A stretch of 24,784 nt of DNA from CG2-30-40-21 sp043806395 (GCA_043806395.1 JAZDHC010000317.1:1-24784), one strand, 5' to 3'; positions 13,498-21,850 are shown, numbered from the stretch's first letter. Numbers and translations: made by a program. The notes: generated by a model from the sequence alone, not told the origin.

Positions 13498-14412
13498 TTA
13501 AATCTTGAACACTCCTGTATCAATCCACTCATTCTTCAACAATGACCACCAATCAACAGCTAATCCATTCAATACATAGGCATAAGGTAACCAACCATAA
13601 CCTCTATCACCCCATCCTGTACCCCAGGAATTTCTAATAAGTAAGGCTCCTGTAGTTTCTACTGCCCCTGAATTAGTGTTCTTAATCTTCATTGTGTCAT
13701 CGTAGCCAACTGCCATAATGGCATGACCGCCAACAGCCCTATCAGGAGAACATGGATACGGTATCTTTCCAGTTGTGTTAGCCTGAGTGTAGGAATTATA
13801 GACTGTAAAGCCGAACATCGAGGGAAGACCAGCGGCAAGATTTGTTTTAATTGTATTCAGTAACGCAGGTTTTGTAGTCCCCAGTGGATCAAGACGGTAA
13901 TAGCTAATTGCCTGATAGTTCTGGGCTAAGGCATAGCAGAAGGCAGATGGTTCAACATCAAAATTAGCAACTACATATGGCCAATACTCTTCCGGCGGTA
14001 CCCCAAATAGCACCAATGCACCCATTGTTGAGCGAAGAAATGCTCCGGTGTCTCCTGTCCAGTGCAGCATGTTTCGCGTGGTCTTATAAAGAAAAAGTCT
14101 GGATGCATCAATATGTTTTCCAAACACCCTTCGCTCAAAATACTCTACTACCCCAACACCAGCGTTTGCTGTGCATGAACCAAGGCCACCCTGATTCTCG
14201 ATTGGAGAGCACCATGCCCTTAAGTCTACAGAAGCCGGCAACTTTACCACTGCTTTTAACACTCCTGTTTTTGTAAGCATGGCTTTCACAGAATCTTTCT
14301 GTCCTAATTTCTTAAGCTTAGGGGAAACTTCGTCACTTTCAATTGTGTTATCACGAAAATCTGGATAGTCTGGCAACCATCCCATTCCTAATTTCTCAAT
14401 CATTTCACTCAT
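13498..14412 (-). CDS. Papain-like (C1) cysteine peptidase
   Basis: 304 residues from ATG 14412, with aaggag upstream. The catalytic set is complete: oxyanion Gln74 and nucleophile Cys80 in ENQGGLGSCTANA, His230 in GGHAIMAVGYDD, and Asn261 in IRNSWGTGWGDRGYGW. The protein begins with a GWLPDYPDFRD motif typical of bacterial C1 peptidases of about 300 residues, where it acts as a short N-terminal extension before the mature domain at about residue 58 (LPASVDLRAW). No signal peptide is visible, so either it is cytoplasmic or export is non-classical. It precedes the DUF1353 gene in one probable minus-strand unit driven by the promoter at 14608-14636. The substrate is unknown. Confidence 0.92.
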   Translation of the reverse strand: MSEMIEKLGMGWLPDYPDFRDNTIESDEVSPKLKKLGQKDSVKAMLTKTGVLKAVVKLPASVDLRAWCSPIENQGGLGSCTANAGVGVVEYFERRVFGKHIDASRLFLYKTTRNMLHWTGDTGAFLRSTMGALVLFGVPPEEYWPYVVANFDVEPSAFCYALAQNYQAISYYRLDPLGTTKPALLNTIKTNLAAGLPSMFGFTVYNSYTQANTTGKIPYPCSPDRAVGGHAIMAVGYDDTMKIKNTNSGAVETTGALLIRNSWGTGWGDRGYGWLPYAYVLNGLAVDWWSLLKNEWIDTGVFKI

Positions 14413-14438
14413 GATATTTTACTCCTTAACTTTTAGAT

Positions 14439-14530
14439 TTAGCTGGTAACTTTTTCTTCCTTCGCAAGGCTTTCACCAGCCATAAAAATCTTTACTTGTT
14501 TCCCTACACCCTGAATTCTTATATCGCCAT
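14439..14530 (-). pseudogene. Frameshifted mini-ORF upstream of the C1 peptidase
   Basis: On the minus strand a strong aaggaggtg site precedes ATG at 14530, but the frame stops after three codons (ATG GCG ATA TAA). Shifting by one base opens a further 28 or so codons (IRIQGVGKQVKIF, then MAGESLAKEEKVTS) to a TAA at 14439-14441, just before the peptidase ribosome site. It may be a small gene broken by a one-base indel, a leader peptide MAI, or a sequencing error. Confidence 0.4.
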
Positions 14531-14607
14531 CACCTCCTTTTCAATTCTCCAAGCAAAAAATCGCCTATTAGCCCCCTCTTGTGAGTTGTAATTCTGCTAA
14601 TTGGGAT

Positions 14608-14636
14608 ATTATAACAGCTTTGGGGATTGAAGTCAA
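14608..14636 (-). promoter_or_regulatory. Promoter for the peptidase-DUF1353 unit
   Basis: Reading the minus strand, TTGACT (14636-14631) and TATAAT (14613-14608) are spaced by 17 bp. Transcription would begin near 14600 and cover the mini-ORF, the peptidase and DUF1353. Confidence 0.8.
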
Positions 14637-14721
14637 CAAGAAAGTAAGGGCGATGAGGTGTAATTCTTTGCATCTTCGCGGTAAATATTTTGAATCATGC
14701 TAAATTTTTCAAAAAAATATA

Positions 14722-14751
14722 TTGATTAATGCCCTGTGGATATGGTATAAT
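14722..14751 (+). promoter_or_regulatory. Candidate plus-strand promoter
   Basis: TTGATT (14722-14727) and TATAAT (14746-14751) with 18-bp spacing. The first gene on this strand starts at 15146, about 390 bp away, with a nested repeat in between. It may be the original promoter of the HEAT-repeat gene, now separated by insertions. Confidence 0.55.
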
Positions 14752-14802
14752 AGTAATCGGTAATCGGTTTCTGGCTGAATGCTGATAGCTTAACACTTAA
14801 TT

Positions 14803-15112
14803 AACTCAAGTTGCTACCTATTAACATTCCTATCAATGGCTTGTTATTGTCCCTGTCCGTAAAACTCAGGCGAATTGTCGGCATGGTTCAAATCAGGGTA
14901 GCAAACTGAGTGGGCAAGTGGATGGCTGTATTCCACTAATTCCCCCTTAGAAAAGGGGGTTAGGGGGTTGTAATCCTCTGTCCTTTGTAACTCTGTGGTG
15001 AACAGTTTTGAACCATGCCGAATTGTCGCAAAAGATTGAAGCACGGACACCCACAAGGGGATGTCCCTACAGGTGAATAATAAACGAACGAACATAGGTG
15101 GCAACTTAGGTT
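14803..15112. repeat. Outer imperfect inverted repeat enclosing a MITE
   Basis: aactcaagttgctaccta (14803-14820) matches the reverse complement of 15095-15112 at 15 of 18 positions. The interval contains the MITE at 14880-15019 and an inverted copy (15044-15071) of the repeat seen at the window start. No gene is seen between 14531 and 15145 apart from these elements and two promoters. Confidence 0.55.
14880..15019. mobile_element. MITE with 13-bp TIRs and 8-bp target duplication
   Basis: Perfect 13-bp terminal inverted repeats (ggcatggttcaaa at 14880-14892 and its complement at 15007-15019) bound a 140-bp non-coding unit. It is flanked on both sides by gaattgtc (14872-14879 and 15020-15027), a target-site duplication. 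The interior contains an aattccccctt...aggggg hairpin core. A diverged relative lies at about 10662-10782 and a core-only fragment at 4041-4073. There is no transposase inside, so mobilisation would be in trans. Confidence 0.85.
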
Positions 15113-15145
15113 AGTTATGAAAAACAAAACAAAAGGAGAAAAATC

Positions 15146-17338
15146 ATGAAGACACTAAAGTTAGTAGCTATCGTAGGGCTTGTATTATTTATCAACGGTT
15201 GTGGACAAAAGTCAAAGCTGCCACAGGATAATGTTGAAAAACTGATAAGCCAATTGCAGAGTACGGATGAGTATACCAGGGTTATGGCTGCTTATTCATT
15301 AGTTGATGTAACTGATAAAAGGACAGTTAAGCCATTAATTAAGGCATTACAGGATGAGAGTTCAGCTGTTCGTACCAAGGCAGCCTTAACATTAGGGATG
15401 TTAGAGGATAAGAAGGCTGTTTCTGCCTTGATCAGAACATTGAAAAAAGATAAGGTGGAAGTGGTGCGAAGTAGTGCGGCTGAAGCACTTGGCTACACAA
15501 AAGATAAAAAGGCGGTTGGTCCATTAATAGCTGCCTTGAAAGATAAAGATGGTGGCGTGAGAGGAAATGCTGCTGTAGCCTTGGGTAGAATAGGTGATAC
15601 AAGGGCAATCAATTCCCTTACACCTCTCCTGAAGGATGAAAGCAGCCAGACCCAGATTAAGGCAGGCTTTGGATTGGGAATGCTTGGGATAGAAGAGGGA
15701 AGAAATTTTCTGATTAGTAGCCTTAAGAATAAGGATAAAGAGATATGTATTGAGTCAAGCCTGTTCCTTGGTGAGTTGAAGGATAAAAGAGGGCTGGATG
15801 CCTTGATTGCCTTATTGAGCGATGAGATGGCTATCTGTCGGCATGCAGATGGAGAAAAGGCTGACCATAATAGATGTGAAAATAATATGTTACGAAAAAA
15901 GATTATCAGTGCCATTGGAGATATACAAGATCAAAAGGCAATAGATGCACTAATCTCTGACCTGAATAATCAAGCACAGGATGTTCGCAAAATAACGGTA
16001 GAGGCTATAGGTAAGCTTGGTGGAACGCAATCTGCAAAGGTATTGATTAATATCCTCAATGATAAGTCGGGGGGTGTCAGAAATGAGGTGGTAGATGCCT
16101 TCTTCAAGATGGGAACCGTGTCCATCCCCTGTCTAATGGAAGGATTAAAGCAAGATAATGAGTGTGTTAAGGGAAACTGTGCAACTGTTTTGGGGAAGAT
16201 GAAGGAAAAAACAGCCATTGAGCCTATAATCAAGCTATTGGACGATAAAAACTGGTTAGTACGCATTCAGGCTGCCCGTGCCTTGGGTAGTATCAATGAT
16301 AAAAAGGCGATAAATCCATTGATATTATCCATGGATGATAAGATTAATGAGGTGAAAGGTGTTATGATTGATACACTTATCACCTTTGGTACGGCTACCG
16401 TTCAACCCTTGATTAAAGCCTTACAGGATAAAAATGATAATATCAGGAATGGGGCAACTGTTGCCTTAGGTATGCTGGCAAATACAACTGCTGTTGAGCC
16501 TTTGATTGCTGTTCTTAAGGATAAAAATCCACAAATTCGTAAGGGTGCGGTTATGTCTCTGGGTATGTTGGGTGACAAGCGAGCTGCTGTTCCAATCATC
16601 GCACTCTTAAAGGATGAGGATAAACAGGTAAAAATAAATGCAATTACATCACTTGGTGTATTTAAGGATAATAAAGCAACGCAGCCATTAGTCAAAGTGC
16701 TAAAGGATGAAAAGGATCTGGATATTCGCAGGATGATAGTGGTTGTCCTTGGTGAGATAGCAGATCCGGCTGGAATTGATGGCTTGATAGGGGCATTAAT
16801 TGATAAGGATGTAACAACTCAGGAGAATGCAGCCCGTTCCTTGATTAAAATAGGTAAGCCATCTGTAGAAAAATTGATTACTGTAGTGAGTAATAAAAAG
16901 AGCGACCCGACTGTCAGACAATACGCCATCACTATCCTTGGCAAGGTAGGCAAAAGGGGTGATAAGGTGCTTATCAATACAGCCATTGTTGCCCTTAACG
17001 ATAAAAACGATGAGCTTCGCCGGCGAGCTGTTATTGTTCTGGGAATGATTGGCAATAAGCAGGCTGTTGATAGCTTGATTAATAGCCTTAGCGATAAGAG
17101 TTCCCCGGTGCAAAAAAATGCTGCAGAGGCATTGGCAAGGATAGGCAAGCCCGCGGTAAACCCATTGATTAATGCCTTATCACATTCAAATAAGGATGTG
17201 AGAGGGTATAGTGTTTATGCCCTGGGCAGGATAGGTAATCCCAAATGTGTCAAATATATAAAGAAAATAGCCGCTAATGACCGTGATAAAATGGTGCGAG
17301 AGACTGCAAGGCAGGTGTTGGAAAAGAGGAAGTTTTAA
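15146..17338 (+). CDS. HEAT-repeat lipoprotein
   Basis: 730 residues from ATG 15146 behind aaaggag. The signal sequence ends in a lipobox-like FINGC with Cys19 as the lipidation site, so the protein is probably anchored to the inner or outer membrane facing the periplasm. From about residue 28 to the end it is about 20 HEAT/PBS-lyase-type helical repeats of 31 residues (recurring PLIKALQDES, VRTKAALTLGMLEDKKAV). Such arrays form curved scaffolds for protein binding; no enzyme domain is seen. One irregular insertion at residues 231-244 holds Cys231, His233, His241 and Cys244 in a CxH-x7-HxxC pattern. The next gene, another lipoprotein, begins 28 bp downstream and is probably in the same operon. 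Confidence 0.9.
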   Translation: MKTLKLVAIVGLVLFINGCGQKSKLPQDNVEKLISQLQSTDEYTRVMAAYSLVDVTDKRTVKPLIKALQDESSAVRTKAALTLGMLEDKKAVSALIRTLKKDKVEVVRSSAAEALGYTKDKKAVGPLIAALKDKDGGVRGNAAVALGRIGDTRAINSLTPLLKDESSQTQIKAGFGLGMLGIEEGRNFLISSLKNKDKEICIESSLFLGELKDKRGLDALIALLSDEMAICRHADGEKADHNRCENNMLRKKIISAIGDIQDQKAIDALISDLNNQAQDVRKITVEAIGKLGGTQSAKVLINILNDKSGGVRNEVVDAFFKMGTVSIPCLMEGLKQDNECVKGNCATVLGKMKEKTAIEPIIKLLDDKNWLVRIQAARALGSINDKKAINPLILSMDDKINEVKGVMIDTLITFGTATVQPLIKALQDKNDNIRNGATVALGMLANTTAVEPLIAVLKDKNPQIRKGAVMSLGMLGDKRAAVPIIALLKDEDKQVKINAITSLGVFKDNKATQPLVKVLKDEKDLDIRRMIVVVLGEIADPAGIDGLIGALIDKDVTTQENAARSLIKIGKPSVEKLITVVSNKKSDPTVRQYAITILGKVGKRGDKVLINTAIVALNDKNDELRRRAVIVLGMIGNKQAVDSLINSLSDKSSPVQKNAAEALARIGKPAVNPLINALSHSNKDVRGYSVYALGRIGNPKCVKYIKKIAANDRDKMVRETARQVLEKRKF

Positions 17339-17366
17339 TGGCTGGATGAAATTGTAGGGGATAAAA

Positions 17367-17741
17367 ATGACACAACGATTAATTATCCTGATAATATTGC
17401 TTGCTTTTTTCTCTGCTTGTTCTCAGGTAGAGTCAAGGCAAATCTTCAGGGCTAAAAAGAATGTCTCAAGCTATGCCCGAGATCTTCCTGGCGTAAAAAA
17501 GCATGAGATTATAGCTGTAAAATGTGTAAAAGACTCTGAAGATGCCAGAAAATTTCTTGAAAGAAATGGTGTAACCTCAAGCATAATAAGGGTAAATTCC
17601 GGTGATATTGTGCTTGTTGTCAGAATTTATTACAGGCTTCAATGGATGGGGAAAAATATTATCTTTGTCTGTGACTCAAGGGGAAAGATGAAGGATATGA
17701 TTGAAAGGACGAGGCCGGAGAGGCCGTATGTGCGATGGTAG
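17367..17741 (+). CDS. Small lipoprotein of unknown function
   Basis: 124 residues from ATG 17367, with a weak gggga ribosome site. The hydrophobic N-terminus ends in FFSAC with Cys18 in a lipobox. The mature part (about 106 residues) is basic, with mixed alpha/beta character: DSEDARKFLERNGV followed by strands SIIRVNSGDIVLVVRIYYRL and NIIFVCDSRGKM. I recognise no family. The 28-bp distance from the HEAT-repeat lipoprotein gene suggests joint expression and perhaps a common complex. Confidence 0.75.
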   Translation: MTQRLIILIILLAFFSACSQVESRQIFRAKKNVSSYARDLPGVKKHEIIAVKCVKDSEDARKFLERNGVTSSIIRVNSGDIVLVVRIYYRLQWMGKNIIFVCDSRGKMKDMIERTRPERPYVRW

Positions 17742-17760
17742 GGATTATGGAAACTAAAAA

Positions 17761-17925
17761 GTAACTGCTCAGTGGGGGAATTTGCCACGGAGATACAGAG
17801 AAGAATTTATCCGCAGATTACGCAGATTACGCAGATGAGAAAGACAACAAAAACAAAAAATCTGAATCTGCGTAATCTGCGTAATCTGCGGATAATCTTA
17901 GTCTGAGTCTGGGGTGAGTAATTAC
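17761..17925. repeat. Hairpin element with GTAAC-type termini
   Basis: A perfect 30-bp inverted repeat (17807-17836 and 17866-17895, built of the unit cgcagatta) with a 29-base loop. It is bounded by gtaactgctcag (17761-17772) and tgagtaattac (17915-17925), imperfect inverted ends of the same type as those at 22311 and 22497. It fills the gap before the Lrp gene. Confidence 0.8.
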
Positions 17926-17954
17926 CTGAAATCTTACAATTCAGGAGGTTGAAA

Positions 17955-18446
17955 ATGAACACAAAGGATAAGGAAATATTAGAGATATTGGAGAAGGATG
18001 CAAAGATTCCTTTGGCAAAGATTGCCCTTATGGTTGCCTTAGACGAGAAGGATGTAGAATCAAGGATAAGCAACCTGGAGAAAAAAGGGATTATTCTCCA
18101 GTATAAAACGATTATTAATTGGGAAAAAACAGACGAAGAAAAAGTTTATGCCTTTATTGAGGTCAAGGTAATCCCGGAAAGGGATACAGGATTTGACACC
18201 ATTGCCAAAAGGATATACAACTTTCCAGAGGTTCATTCCCTGTATCTTATAGCCGGGGATTATGATTTTGCTGTGGTTGTAGAGGGAAAGAGTATGAAGG
18301 AATTGGCCTATTTTGTTGCTGAGAAATTGGCACCCTTGCCCCATATCCAGAGTACAGGCACACACTTTTTGCTTAAAAAATATAAGCTCGATGGCAAGAT
18401 CATTGAGGAGGAAATACAGGATAAAAGGCTGGCAATGACATTGTAG
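17955..18446 (+). CDS. Lrp/AsnC family transcriptional regulator
   Basis: 163 residues. ATG 17955 lies six bases after AGGAGG (17943-17948); the TTG at 17949 directly abuts that site and is rejected. Residues 3-50 are the winged helix-turn-helix (DKEILEILEKDAKIPLAKIA, then SRISNLEKKGII). Residues about 63-145 are the RAM ligand-binding and oligomerisation domain (VYAFIEVKVIPERD, VHSLYLIAGDYDFAVVVEG). Members sense amino acids and regulate adjacent metabolism genes. An aminotransferase gene follows 93 bp downstream on the same strand, a pairing like AlaR/AlaT in Bacillus, so it is likely to control that gene and itself. The effector cannot be read from sequence. Confidence 0.93.
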   Translation: MNTKDKEILEILEKDAKIPLAKIALMVALDEKDVESRISNLEKKGIILQYKTIINWEKTDEEKVYAFIEVKVIPERDTGFDTIAKRIYNFPEVHSLYLIAGDYDFAVVVEGKSMKELAYFVAEKLAPLPHIQSTGTHFLLKKYKLDGKIIEEEIQDKRLAMTL

Positions 18447-18525
18447 TTGACAGTTGACAGTTGACAGGGATCAGATATTAACTTCTGCCCCTGTCAACTG
18501 ATCCCTGTCAACTGTCAACTGATCC
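18446..18525. repeat. AGTTGAC tandem/inverted repeat between regulator and aminotransferase
   Basis: Three tandem agttgac units begin at the stop codon. A 24-bp perfect inverted repeat (18451-18474 and 18498-18521) can form a stable hairpin with a 23-base loop. The aminotransferase ribosome site (tcaggaga) follows at once. Confidence 0.85.
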
Positions 18526-18539
18526 ATCAGGAGATAACC

Positions 18540-19703
18540 ATGAAAAACTTAATTTCACACAAAGTTAATACCATTCCACCCTCCGGAATACGGCGATTCT
18601 TTGACTTAATTGCATCAATGGAGGGGGTTGTCTCACTTGGGGTGGGAGAGCCTGATTTTGTTACACCATGGCATATTCGTGAGGCAGCTGTTTATGCTAT
18701 TGAACAAGGGTATACTTCCTACACATCAAACGCTGGCTTACCTCAATTACGAAAAGCAATCAGCCAGAGGCTGGATGATGATTATAATCTTACCTATTCA
18801 CCTGAGGATGAGATTCTTATTACGGTTGGTGTAAGTGAGGCACTTGATCTGATATTGAGGGCAATCATTAATCCAGGGGATGAAATCATCATCCCTGAGC
18901 CCTGCTATGTTTCGTACAAATCATGCACCATCCTTGCCGGTGGTGTCCCTGTAATTATTCCTACCATGGATACAGGGTTTAAGGTTACACCAGACCAGAT
19001 AGAGGCTGCCATTACACCCAAAACAAAGGCTCTCCTCATTTCCTATCCATCCAATCCCACTGGCACAGCATTAAACAGGGATGAGCTTATGGGTATTGCA
19101 GAGGTAATAAAAAAACATGATCTATTGGTTATCTCAGATGAAATATATGGGCTTCTTACCTATGATCAGCCATTTACGACCATTGCCTCTTTGCCGGGAA
19201 TGAGGGACAGGACTATTCTTTTAGATGGTTTTTCCAAGGCATATGCCATGACTGGCTGGCGGGTGGGATATGCAGCCGGGCACAAGGATATTATTTTCGC
19301 AATGTGCAAGATTCATCAATACAGCATGCTTTGTGCGTCTATTGTCAGCCAGATGGCAGCTGTAGAGGCACTTAAAAATGGCAAGGCACAGATGGAAAAG
19401 ATGCGGGATGAATATAACCACCGTCGAAGATTAATCGTTGATGGATTTAATCATATAGGATTAGATTGTTTTATGCCAGAGGGTGCATTCTATGCCTTTC
19501 CTTCTATAACATCTACAGGCTTGAGCTCTGAGGAATTTGCGGAAAAGTTACTCTTTGAAGAAAAAGTAGCTGTTGTACCGGGAAATGTGTTTGGTGATTG
19601 TGGCAGCGGTTATATTCGGTGTTCATATGCCACATCTCTGGAAAATATTGAAGAGGCATTGCGAAGGATACAGAGATTTGTTGGAAGGATGATCGAGAAA
19701 TGA
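18540..19703 (+). CDS. Class I/II PLP-dependent aminotransferase
   Basis: 387 residues from ATG 18540 with caggaga upstream. Fold type I aminotransferase: N-terminal SLGVGEPDFVTP, the AYTSNAG-type substrate loop (YTSYTSNAGLPQLR), SYPSNPTG, SDEIYG, and the PLP lysine K233 in GFSKAYAMTGWRVGY. The C-terminal arginine in GYIRCSYA would bind the substrate carboxylate. These are features of aspartate/alanine-type subgroup I enzymes. Exact specificity is not determinable; alanine or aromatic/aspartate transaminase are the main options. Pairing with the Lrp/AsnC regulator favours an alanine- or branched-chain-related role. Convergent with the V-ATPase genes, with 49 bp between stop codons. Confidence 0.94.
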   Translation: MKNLISHKVNTIPPSGIRRFFDLIASMEGVVSLGVGEPDFVTPWHIREAAVYAIEQGYTSYTSNAGLPQLRKAISQRLDDDYNLTYSPEDEILITVGVSEALDLILRAIINPGDEIIIPEPCYVSYKSCTILAGGVPVIIPTMDTGFKVTPDQIEAAITPKTKALLISYPSNPTGTALNRDELMGIAEVIKKHDLLVISDEIYGLLTYDQPFTTIASLPGMRDRTILLDGFSKAYAMTGWRVGYAAGHKDIIFAMCKIHQYSMLCASIVSQMAAVEALKNGKAQMEKMRDEYNHRRRLIVDGFNHIGLDCFMPEGAFYAFPSITSTGLSSEEFAEKLLFEEKVAVVPGNVFGDCGSGYIRCSYATSLENIEEALRRIQRFVGRMIEK

Positions 19704-19752
19704 AATGCAATGCAATGCTACTCTGAATACCTTAATTCTCCGTGGTAAGTAG

Positions 19753-21726
19753 TTACGACTCCTGATAATTTATATACTTATTCCTCCTTCCAAACGGCTG
19801 AAACTCCTGCCCCCCGCCCTCGAAAAACTTTGAGAAATATTCTAAGAATTGCAATCTGCTTGAATGCACAAACCCGCCAAGGGTATTTATAACAATATTA
19901 AACGAATGACCACCAATAAGGATAAGTCCAGCCAGAACATAACCGAGATAGGGTATCTCTGTGGTCATCTTTGCCACCCCATTGACGGTCATAGCAATCG
20001 CACTTGTAGCCAGTCCTAAGGCAAGCAATCGAGCATAAGAAAGCACATCGCCAAAATAGCCAACCACATTATACAGGCTGATAACCCCACCAAACAGCTT
20101 GCCGAAGATACCCTTATTTTCTCTGCCCTGAGTAAGGATAAGGGCAATGGCCATAATAGATGCCCCTTTACTTGCCACTGCGGTTATTTCCGGGGGTACC
20201 TTGCCGCCAAGGATAAAGCTGTATCCCATGGGCAAAAGAAAAATAAGAAAAACGAGCCATGATACCTGATCCAATAAGACATTTAAGAACATTTTGTCAC
20301 GAATATTAGCACAGGCTTTAATTGTAATGCCTGTAAATATCTGGATAATCCCAAGACCCAGAGCTAATTTCAACATATCAAGAGGGTTTGCTATGGGATT
20401 AATAATAACTATTTTTTGAAGCAGTTGAGGTAAAACAGATACCTCAATCCCAAACCAGCCGCCGGTTATTGCCCCAATAGCTATTGTGGAGATACCACAC
20501 CATAATAGCATCTTGACTAATTTTGCACCACTCCCTGTTGGCTTAAATTTTTTCAGGATGAAGATAGAAATGGCTGCCAATATTATCCCATAACCCGCAT
20601 CTGTAAGACAACACCCAAAAAATATGATGAAGAATGGGGTAAGAAATGGTGTTGGATCGAATTCACGGTAATGAGGTCTGCCATAAAGTGTGGTCACAAA
20701 CTCAAAAGGGGAAACATAAGAATTATTGTCCAGGGCAATTGGTGGCTGTTCTCCCTTCTTAGGAGAAGAGGTGGTAATCGCTAATTCCGCCGATATTTTT
20801 TCCAGCTCTCCCCTTATCACTATCTCATCCCTTGTTCTGATCCAACCCTTAATAAAAAAGACCTGTTTAGTATGGGCAAATTTAGCCTGTATCTGTCCCT
20901 TTTGGATATTCTCAAAGACAAGGTCATACAAAACAAGTGCGTTGTCCCGTTCATTCTTAGCAAAATCCCTGCACTGCCTCTTTATTTTAGCATATTCTTC
21001 ATCTATTACAGAACGATCTATCTGTATCTGTCTCATCACCTCAGCTGGTTTGCCAGTAATACCTTCGAACCTGATTAGTTTACACCCATGATGATTGAGA
21101 ATGACAAGAATTCTGGAGGCATCATCCCTTAGCATCAGCAAAAAAAGATAATCCATAGTATTGCTTTCGCTTATTACCTGTAGTTCAAAGCCTGTTGTTA
21201 ATTTACTAATCTCTTCTTGAATTCCTGGCAACGCCCCTTTTTTGGCAATAACTAACTGGCTTGTAACCATAGCCATATCCTGTAAATTCTGCAAGGCAGC
21301 ATCCAAATTCTGCCAGGGAGACAATTCAACCAATAGATCCTGCTTTTTAGATTTTTCCAATTGCAGACAAGCCATCCTGTTTTCCATCTCCAAGCATTGA
21401 GAATAGAGCTGGTTGATATCTGTTCCTTGCCTGATATTCTCTATTTCCTGAGGGGTAATCGTTAATTCAGCAGGAGAAAGCATGGCTAATAGGCATTTCT
21501 GCCCCTCCAAGTAGCCAGATGTGAAATTGATAATATACTCTAATTGGCTTAAGTCTTCTTCAAGGTCGACTGTTTGAACAGGATTCAGGGCAATGGAGGG
21601 CATTTGCAATTCATCTTTGGCATCAGAAATATGAACACAACCCAAGCTCATCAGGGTATCAATTACTTTTTCCCTTAGTGGACCATATCCTGAAAGCTGA
21701 AATTTTTTCATTTGACTAATAGCCAT
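19753..21726 (-). CDS. V/A-type ATP synthase subunit I
   Basis: 657 residues on the minus strand from ATG 21726 (ggag upstream). This is the 116-kDa-type subunit a/I of the rotary V/A-ATPase, forming the stator and ion half-channels in the inner membrane. Residues 1 to about 370 are the cytoplasmic arm with helical coiled-coil segments; the rest holds about 7-8 membrane helices starting PFLTPFFIIFFGCCLTDAGYG. The key channel arginine is R566 in LSYARLLALGLATSAIA. The length is normal. Subunit H/G lies immediately upstream. The proteolipid K/L gene, normally next, is absent; the convergent aminotransferase lies there instead. Confidence 0.95.
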   Translation of the reverse strand: MAISQMKKFQLSGYGPLREKVIDTLMSLGCVHISDAKDELQMPSIALNPVQTVDLEEDLSQLEYIINFTSGYLEGQKCLLAMLSPAELTITPQEIENIRQGTDINQLYSQCLEMENRMACLQLEKSKKQDLLVELSPWQNLDAALQNLQDMAMVTSQLVIAKKGALPGIQEEISKLTTGFELQVISESNTMDYLFLLMLRDDASRILVILNHHGCKLIRFEGITGKPAEVMRQIQIDRSVIDEEYAKIKRQCRDFAKNERDNALVLYDLVFENIQKGQIQAKFAHTKQVFFIKGWIRTRDEIVIRGELEKISAELAITTSSPKKGEQPPIALDNNSYVSPFEFVTTLYGRPHYREFDPTPFLTPFFIIFFGCCLTDAGYGIILAAISIFILKKFKPTGSGAKLVKMLLWCGISTIAIGAITGGWFGIEVSVLPQLLQKIVIINPIANPLDMLKLALGLGIIQIFTGITIKACANIRDKMFLNVLLDQVSWLVFLIFLLPMGYSFILGGKVPPEITAVASKGASIMAIALILTQGRENKGIFGKLFGGVISLYNVVGYFGDVLSYARLLALGLATSAIAMTVNGVAKMTTEIPYLGYVLAGLILIGGHSFNIVINTLGGFVHSSRLQFLEYFSKFFEGGGQEFQPFGRRNKYINYQES

Positions 21727-21746
21727 AAGTTTACTCCATTTGGTGA

Positions 21747-21799
21747 TCAGGTCATAGGGTCATAAGGTTATCAGTAATCTTTATTACCCTATGACCTGA
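21747..21799. repeat. Inverted repeat between ATPase subunit genes
   Basis: A 14-bp perfect inverted repeat (tcaggtcatagggt / accctatgacctga) with a 25-base loop, extended by further gacctgatga units to about 21816. It sits in the 124-bp gap inside the H-I operon and could set relative subunit expression or be a passive repeat. Confidence 0.8.
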
Positions 21800-21850
21800 T
21801 GACCTGATGACTGATCACTATTCTCCCACTGCGTTCTCTGCGGTGAATAT

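Noticed and set aside
18446..18525. Short regular AGTTGAC repeats as a CRISPR or iteron set
   Set aside because: Units are only 7 bp, few, and arranged as one hairpin; no replication or Cas gene is nearby.
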